8,992 nucleotides of DNA. Origin: an uncultured Chloroflexota bacterium (GTDB taxonomy: Bacteria > Chloroflexota > Limnocylindria > Limnocylindrales > CSP1-4). The stretch covers positions 1-8,992 of the forward strand of contig CAIYQJ010000438.1 in assembly GCA_903928275.1 (NCBI GenBank). The letters are read 5' to 3'. A program made the translations under genes and the position numbers. Shown piece after piece: positions 5,724 to 8,992 of this stretch (position 1 is the first letter of the stretch; each line of letters starts with the position of its first letter). The notes beneath the pieces are model-generated. The model saw only the letters and a program-made list of their open reading frames with translations, searched no databases and was not told where the DNA came from.

Positions 5724-6653
5724 TCAGCCCCGCATCTCGGACAGCGCCGCGGCGAGCTCCGCGTACGCGCCGAGGGCCGGATCGGACGGCGCCTGCGCGC
5801 GCACCTGGATGCAGACGTGATCCGCCCCGCCGTCGAGGTGCGCCCGGACGCGCCGGACGATCGCGTCGACGTCCCCGACGGCGACCACCGCGTCGATGAG
5901 ACGGTCGCTGCCGTCGTCGGCGAGGTCCTCGTCGCCCCAGCCGAGGCGCCGGAGGTTCTCCGCGTAGTTCGGCAGCGTGAGGTAGGTCTTCGCGAACGCG
6001 CGGGCGACCCGGCGCCCCTCGGTCGGGTCGGTCGCGAGGACCGCCGTCTGCTCGACGGCGAGGAACGGCTCGGGGCCGAGGCGTCCGCGGGCGATCGGCG
6101 TGTGCTCCACGGGGACGAAGTACGGGTGCGCACCGTCCGTGCGCTCGGCGGCGAGCTCGAGCATGCGCGGCCCCAGGGCTGCAAGGACGATGGGGACGGG
6201 TGGCTCGGGCGCCGGGGCGCCGTACGGCGCGGCGTCCATCGCGTCGAGGTATGCGCGCATCGTCTCGATCGGCCGCCCGTAGGTCCCGCCGCGGGCGGCG
6301 ACCGAGGGGGCGTGGCTCACGCCGATGCCGAGGACGAAGCGGCCGGGGTACGCCTCTGCGAGCGCCCGGGCCCCGGTCGCCATCGCCATGGGGTCGCGGG
6401 CGTGGATGTTCGCGATGCCCGAGGCGACGACGATCCGGGTCGTCGCCGCGAGCAGGATCGCGGCGTGGCTGAAGACCTCCTTGTTGCCGAGCGTCTCCGG
6501 GATCCAGGCCGCCGGATACCCGAGCGCCTCGAGATCGCGCGTCGCCGCGCCCTCATCGCTGGCCGATAGGCGCTGGAGCGCCCAGCTCCAGGCCCCGACC
6601 GGGCCGAGCCGCTCCGCGAGTCGGCGCCCGCCGTACCTTGCCGTTTCGCTCAT
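5724..6653 (-). CDS. LLM-class (luciferase-like) oxidoreductase, probably F420-dependent
   Basis: The product is 309 aa from ATG at 6653-6651, a usual length for single-domain LLM enzymes. The start is supported by GAGG 5 nt upstream and by the conserved beginning GPVGAWSW (17-24). Family hallmarks follow in order: LEALGYPAAWIPE (41-53), AAILLAATTRIVVASGIANI (64-83), ARDP (85-88), and YPGRFVLGIGVSHAP (102-116), then a barrel strand with PIVLAALGPRML (154-165) and TDGAHPYFVP (172-181). The pattern resembles the actinobacterial-type F420-dependent subfamily often annotated as TIGR03620. The cofactor (F420 rather than FMN) is inferred from family resemblance. Such enzymes transfer hydride to or from small organic substrates in the cytoplasm; the substrate cannot be told. 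It is transcribed divergently from the MFS gene and shares its control region. The frame continues open upstream of 6653 only because of base composition. Confidence 0.88.
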   Translation of the reverse strand: MSETARYGGRRLAERLGPVGAWSWALQRLSASDEGAATRDLEALGYPAAWIPETLGNKEVFSHAAILLAATTRIVVASGIANIHARDPMAMATGARALAEAYPGRFVLGIGVSHAPSVAARGGTYGRPIETMRAYLDAMDAAPYGAPAPEPPVPIVLAALGPRMLELAAERTDGAHPYFVPVEHTPIARGRLGPEPFLAVEQTAVLATDPTEGRRVARAFAKTYLTLPNYAENLRRLGWGDEDLADDGSDRLIDAVVAVGDVDAIVRRVRAHLDGGADHVCIQVRAQAPSDPALGAYAELAAALSEMRG

Positions 6654-6673
6654 CGTCGCCTCGGACCTCCCTG

Positions 6674-6688
6674 CGGCCGGCCGGTCCG
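6674..6688. promoter_or_regulatory. Partial second copy of the palindromic motif near the LLM start
   Basis: CCGGCCGGTC at 6677-6686 is identical to the core and right arm of the 18-bp palindrome at 6756-6773, with two further matching bases in the 16-bp alignment. It lies in the LLM leader, about 24 bp before the LLM start codon. In GC-rich DNA CCGGCCGG is common (another copy occurs near 7931), so this may be chance. Confidence 0.3.
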
Positions 6689-6755
6689 TGCCCGCGGCCG
6701 GCGCATGAAGCCTACCGGCTCGCAGGGCTCCGGGACGCGCTGCGGACCGCCGAGG

Positions 6756-6773
6756 CGTGACCGGCCGGTCACG
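6756..6773. promoter_or_regulatory. Perfect 18-bp palindrome, candidate operator in divergent promoter region
   Basis: CGTGACCGGCCGGTCACG is symmetric at all 18 positions with no spacer. It lies 12 bp before the MFS GTG, directly against a -10-like TACTCT, and about 100 bp from the divergent LLM start. Continuous palindromes of this type with TGACC/GGTCA ends are typical sites for dimeric TetR- or GntR-type repressors. Whether the tetR product encoded at 4871-5548 binds here is unknown; its own candidate operator has a different sequence. Confidence 0.6.
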
Positions 6774-6779
6774 TACTCT
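6774..6779 (+). promoter_or_regulatory. Possible -10 element for a leaderless MFS transcript
   Basis: TACTCT keeps the T-A....T pattern of a -10 box and ends 6 nt before the GTG at 6786, where transcription would be expected to begin. No Shine-Dalgarno precedes this GTG, as in leaderless genes. No good -35 is seen at 17 bp upstream. Confidence 0.35.
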
Positions 6780-6785
6780 GTCAGG

Positions 6786-7979
6786 GTGGAACGGCCGACG
6801 GGATCGCCCGGGCGGGGCGGGGAGGCATGGGCGTCGTACATGGCGGCGGCGGGCGCCGTCTTCGCCATCTACGCGGTCGGCTCCAGCACGCCGTACCTCC
6901 GGACGCAGCTCGGGCTGTCGGACGCGGAGGTCGGGCTGCATTCGAGCGCGCTGGCCGTCGGGTTCGTCGTGACGGGACTCTTCGCCGGTCGCCTGGACCG
7001 CCTCGTGGGCGAGGTGGCCGTCCGGCTCGCCTCGATCGTGGGCCTGGTCGTCGGCGTCGCCGCTCTCGCGATCGCGCCGGCACTCGGGATCACGCTCGCC
7101 GCCTCGCTGCTCATCGGGCTCGGCGGTGGGACCCTCGTCGGCTACGCGAACGCCGTCCTCGCCCGCTCGGGCGGGCGTCTCGCCCGCCTGCAGGTCGCCC
7201 GCGCGAGCATGTGGTCGATCGCCGCGGCCTTCCTGTGCCCGGTCGCCCTGGCGACGGCGACCGCCCTGGGCCTGCCGTGGGGAGTCGGGCTCGCACCAGC
7301 GCCGGTGCTGCTCGTCTTCGTCGCGATCGACCTGCGCGGGGGCCCTCGACTCGAGCGCCCCGACGCGGCGACGAAGTCGAGTGGTCGGCTGCCGACGGGC
7401 TACTGGCTCGCCTGGACGTTCCTCGTCATGGCGATCGCGATCGAGTTCTCCGTCGTCTTCTGGGGTGCGACGCTCATCGAACGGCGCACCGGCGTCGACG
7501 CGGCCGCGGCGACGCTCCTCGGCGGCCTGTTCATCGGGGGGATGCTCGCCGGGAGGGTGGCCCAGAGCTTCGGGCTCGGGACCCACGGCGGGGTGCGCCG
7601 GCCCGCGGCGATCGGCGTCGTGCTGGCTGCCGTGGGCGCGTCGATCGCCTGGGTGTCCACGGTGGGGGCCCTCTCCGGTGCGGGGCTGTTCGTCGCCGGG
7701 CTCGGGGTTGGCGGCCTCTACCCGCTCGGGACCTCCGCGGCGCTCGCCGCCGCCCATCGACAGCTGGCGCTCGCGGGCACGCGCCTCGCGCTCGCGTCGG
7801 GGCTGGCGGTCGTGGTCGCCCCGCTCGCCCTCGGGATCACCGCCGACGCGGCCGGCGTCGTCGTCGGCTGGGCGCTCGTGCTGGTCTTCGCGGTCGCGGC
7901 GCTCGCCCTCGTCGCGGCGCTCCCGGACGGCCGGCCGGGTGACGGCCGATCGCCACGGGCGAGTGTCACGCACAGCTGA
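6786..7979 (+). CDS. MFS transporter, 12 predicted membrane helices
   Basis: The product is 397 aa from GTG at 6786. Hydrophobic segments fall near residues 15-37, 50-70, 79-99, 101-121, 139-160, 164-183, 206-230, 241-260, 272-292, 294-315, 332-352 and 357-380, with a hydrophilic central loop at about 184-205. This is the usual 6+6 major facilitator layout. The loop between helices 2 and 3, GRLDRLVGEVAVR (68-80), is a degenerate form of the MFS motif A. The protein should act in the cytoplasmic membrane as a proton-coupled or facilitated carrier, either uptake or efflux. An ATG at 6705 is also in frame, but that choice would add 27 mostly Pro/Arg/Gly residues and place the perfect palindrome inside the gene, with no ribosome site; 6786 is preferred with moderate certainty. 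It ends in TGATG, overlapping the acetyltransferase start by one base, and is divergent from the LLM gene. The substrate is unknown. Confidence 0.85.
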   Translation: MERPTGSPGRGGEAWASYMAAAGAVFAIYAVGSSTPYLRTQLGLSDAEVGLHSSALAVGFVVTGLFAGRLDRLVGEVAVRLASIVGLVVGVAALAIAPALGITLAASLLIGLGGGTLVGYANAVLARSGGRLARLQVARASMWSIAAAFLCPVALATATALGLPWGVGLAPAPVLLVFVAIDLRGGPRLERPDAATKSSGRLPTGYWLAWTFLVMAIAIEFSVVFWGATLIERRTGVDAAAATLLGGLFIGGMLAGRVAQSFGLGTHGGVRRPAAIGVVLAAVGASIAWVSTVGALSGAGLFVAGLGVGGLYPLGTSAALAAAHRQLALAGTRLALASGLAVVVAPLALGITADAAGVVVGWALVLVFAVAALALVAALPDGRPGDGRSPRASVTHS

Positions 7980-8992
7980 TGAGGTCGCACGGCGATACGG
8001 CCCTCGCTCGCAACGGCTCTTCCGTCCGGCGTGCCACGGCGGACGACGCGGAGGCGATGCGCGGGATCTGGCTGGCGTGCGTCCACGAGGTCGCATGGGA
8101 GGGGATCGACGAGGCAGCCGTTGACGGCTATGCCCGGGCGGTGGCCGCCGATCCATCCGGGACGCTCGTCGCGATCGACCGGACCGCGCGCGACGCGCCC
8201 GTCATCGGCGTCCTCGCACCGGACGAGAATCTGCTCGCGGTATCTCCGGGCCACCGCCGCCGCGGGCATGGGCGGGCGCTCGTGGCGGCCGGGCTGGACC
8301 TGGCCCGGGAAGGCGGCGACCCGTACCTGCTCCTCTACGTACCCGGCGGGGGCGAACCGGCCCGGGACACGCCCGGGAGGCGATTCGCGGAGGCGCTCGG
8401 GTTCGAGTATCGGGCGACGCTCACGCGGATGCGGCTGGACGGCCTCATGTCGGTGCCGAGGCCCGTGTTCCCGCCGACGATCGTCGTGACGACCTACGAC
8501 CCGGCGCGCGATGACGTCGCGCGGTACGTGGCGATGATCAACGCCGCGTTCGCGGAGCATCCGACGCCAGCCAGGTGGGACGTCGCCGCCGTCGCGCGCG
8601 CGCATGCGCGGCCGGACTTCGACGCTGCCGGGATCGCCATCGTCGCCCTCGTGGACGATCCCGGTACGCCGGTCGGGTTCGTCCGGACCAGCGTCGCGGA
8701 TGGCGAGGCCGGTCTTCGCTTCGGCGAGGTGAGGCTCATCGGGGTGCTGCCGCGGCTGCGCGGGATCGGCGTGGGCCGGGCGTTGCTGCGCTGGTCGCTC
8801 GCGCGGTTCCGCGATCTCGGCCTTGACCGCGCCGAGCTGTCGGTGGTCGTGGCGAACGCGGGCGCCCTCACGCTGTACCGGGCCGAGGGGTTCCGCACGA
8901 TCGTGGCATGGCCGCAATGGTCCCTCGGTTGCGACGCGGTCGGGTCCGTCGCGGCGGACCCGACGATCCCGACGCGCCGGCCGCCCGCGCGG
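7979..8992 (+). CDS. Tandem-GNAT acetyltransferase, mycothiol-synthase-like architecture, 3' end outside window
   Basis: Starting at the ATG in TGATG (7979-7981), the frame runs open for 338 codons to the window edge without a stop. Two GNAT modules are visible. The N-terminal one (about 16-155) has VSPGHRRRGHGRAL (88-101), with R93-x-x-G96-x-G98 as the acetyl-CoA pyrophosphate loop, and FAEALGFEYR (136-145). The C-terminal one (about 168-316) has VLPRLRGIGVGRALL (256-270), with R259-x-x-G262-x-G264, and ALTLYRAEGFRT (296-307). The linker stretch INAAFAEHP...W (187-200) and RPDFDAAGI (211-219) resembles the C-terminal half of mycothiol synthase MshD, which also has two GNAT folds. It could therefore acylate a cysteinyl or amino-sugar-like amine, but the family is broad and MshD identity is not shown. 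No Shine-Dalgarno precedes it, so it probably depends on re-initiation after MFS translation. The last 20 residues are Pro/Arg-rich, so the stop may be close by. Confidence 0.85.
   Translation, partial: MRSHGDTALARNGSSVRRATADDAEAMRGIWLACVHEVAWEGIDEAAVDGYARAVAADPSGTLVAIDRTARDAPVIGVLAPDENLLAVSPGHRRRGHGRALVAAGLDLAREGGDPYLLLYVPGGGEPARDTPGRRFAEALGFEYRATLTRMRLDGLMSVPRPVFPPTIVVTTYDPARDDVARYVAMINAAFAEHPTPARWDVAAVARAHARPDFDAAGIAIVALVDDPGTPVGFVRTSVADGEAGLRFGEVRLIGVLPRLRGIGVGRALLRWSLARFRDLGLDRAELSVVVANAGALTLYRAEGFRTIVAWPQWSLGCDAVGSVAADPTIPTRRPPAR

Noticed and set aside
6705..6785. ATG at 6705 as the MFS start
   Set aside because: It lacks a ribosome site, adds a Pro/Arg/Gly-rich tail before the first helix and would put the perfect palindrome inside the gene. 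Not fully excluded.
6819..6829. GGAGG followed by ATG at 6827
   Set aside because: The ATG is only one base after the GGAGG and is in a different frame from the transporter; that frame gives an Arg-rich shadow product.
6654..8156. Minus-strand open frame continuing upstream of the LLM gene for about 500 codons
   Set aside because: It is antisense to the MFS and GNAT genes, is rich in Arg/Pro/Gly/Asp with no family motif, and the LLM start at 6653 has a ribosome site and conserved N-terminus. Openness reflects high GC and scarce stops.

Overview
The window is very GC-rich (roughly 70% or more by eye) with strong G/C bias at third codon positions, few stops on either strand, and GTG starts. 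An LLM-class oxidoreductase of F420-dependent type, a tandem-GNAT protein resembling mycothiol synthase, and secreted propeller and hydrolase proteins with Pro/Ser linkers suggest a high-GC terrestrial bacterium. A Chloroflexota lineage or an Actinomycetota would both fit; there is no rRNA or marker gene to decide. I see no tRNA, rRNA, CRISPR array, transposase or integrase.

Layout. (1) 1-3896, plus strand: the 3' part of an Asp-box (BNR-like) beta-propeller gene overlaps by 4 bp (GTGA) a gene for a secreted alpha/beta hydrolase. The hydrolase has a full catalytic triad candidate, a repeat-rich Pro/Ser linker and a C-terminal beta-sandwich-like region. (2) 3927-5548, minus strand: a TetR/AcrR regulator with a WHG-type C-terminal domain overlaps by 4 bp (ATGA) an NAD(P)-binding epimerase-like protein. 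A sigma70-like promoter with an inverted repeat across its -10 and start region lies upstream, so the pair looks like an autoregulated two-gene operon. (3) 5608-5723, non-coding: three GC-rich hairpins, two directly abutting, between the end of the LLM gene and the tetR promoter. (4) 5724-6653, minus strand: an LLM-class oxidoreductase. (5) 6654-6785: a divergent control region with a perfect 18-bp palindrome and a partial second copy. (6) 6786-8992, plus strand: a 12-TM MFS transporter overlapping by 1 bp (TGATG) a tandem-GNAT acetyltransferase that is still open at the window edge.

How they may work together. The propeller and hydrolase are probably co-translated, and at least the hydrolase acts outside the cytoplasm. 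The LLM oxidoreductase, MFS carrier and GNAT enzyme form a divergent cluster that could reduce, acetylate and move a small molecule. That is inference from context; no substrate can be read from the sequence. The most notable non-coding features are the 18-bp palindrome, the tetR operator/promoter and the tandem hairpins. I see no clearly new multi-gene system; the individual families are known and the novelty lies in the combinations, the in-frame tandem repeats and the regulatory sites.
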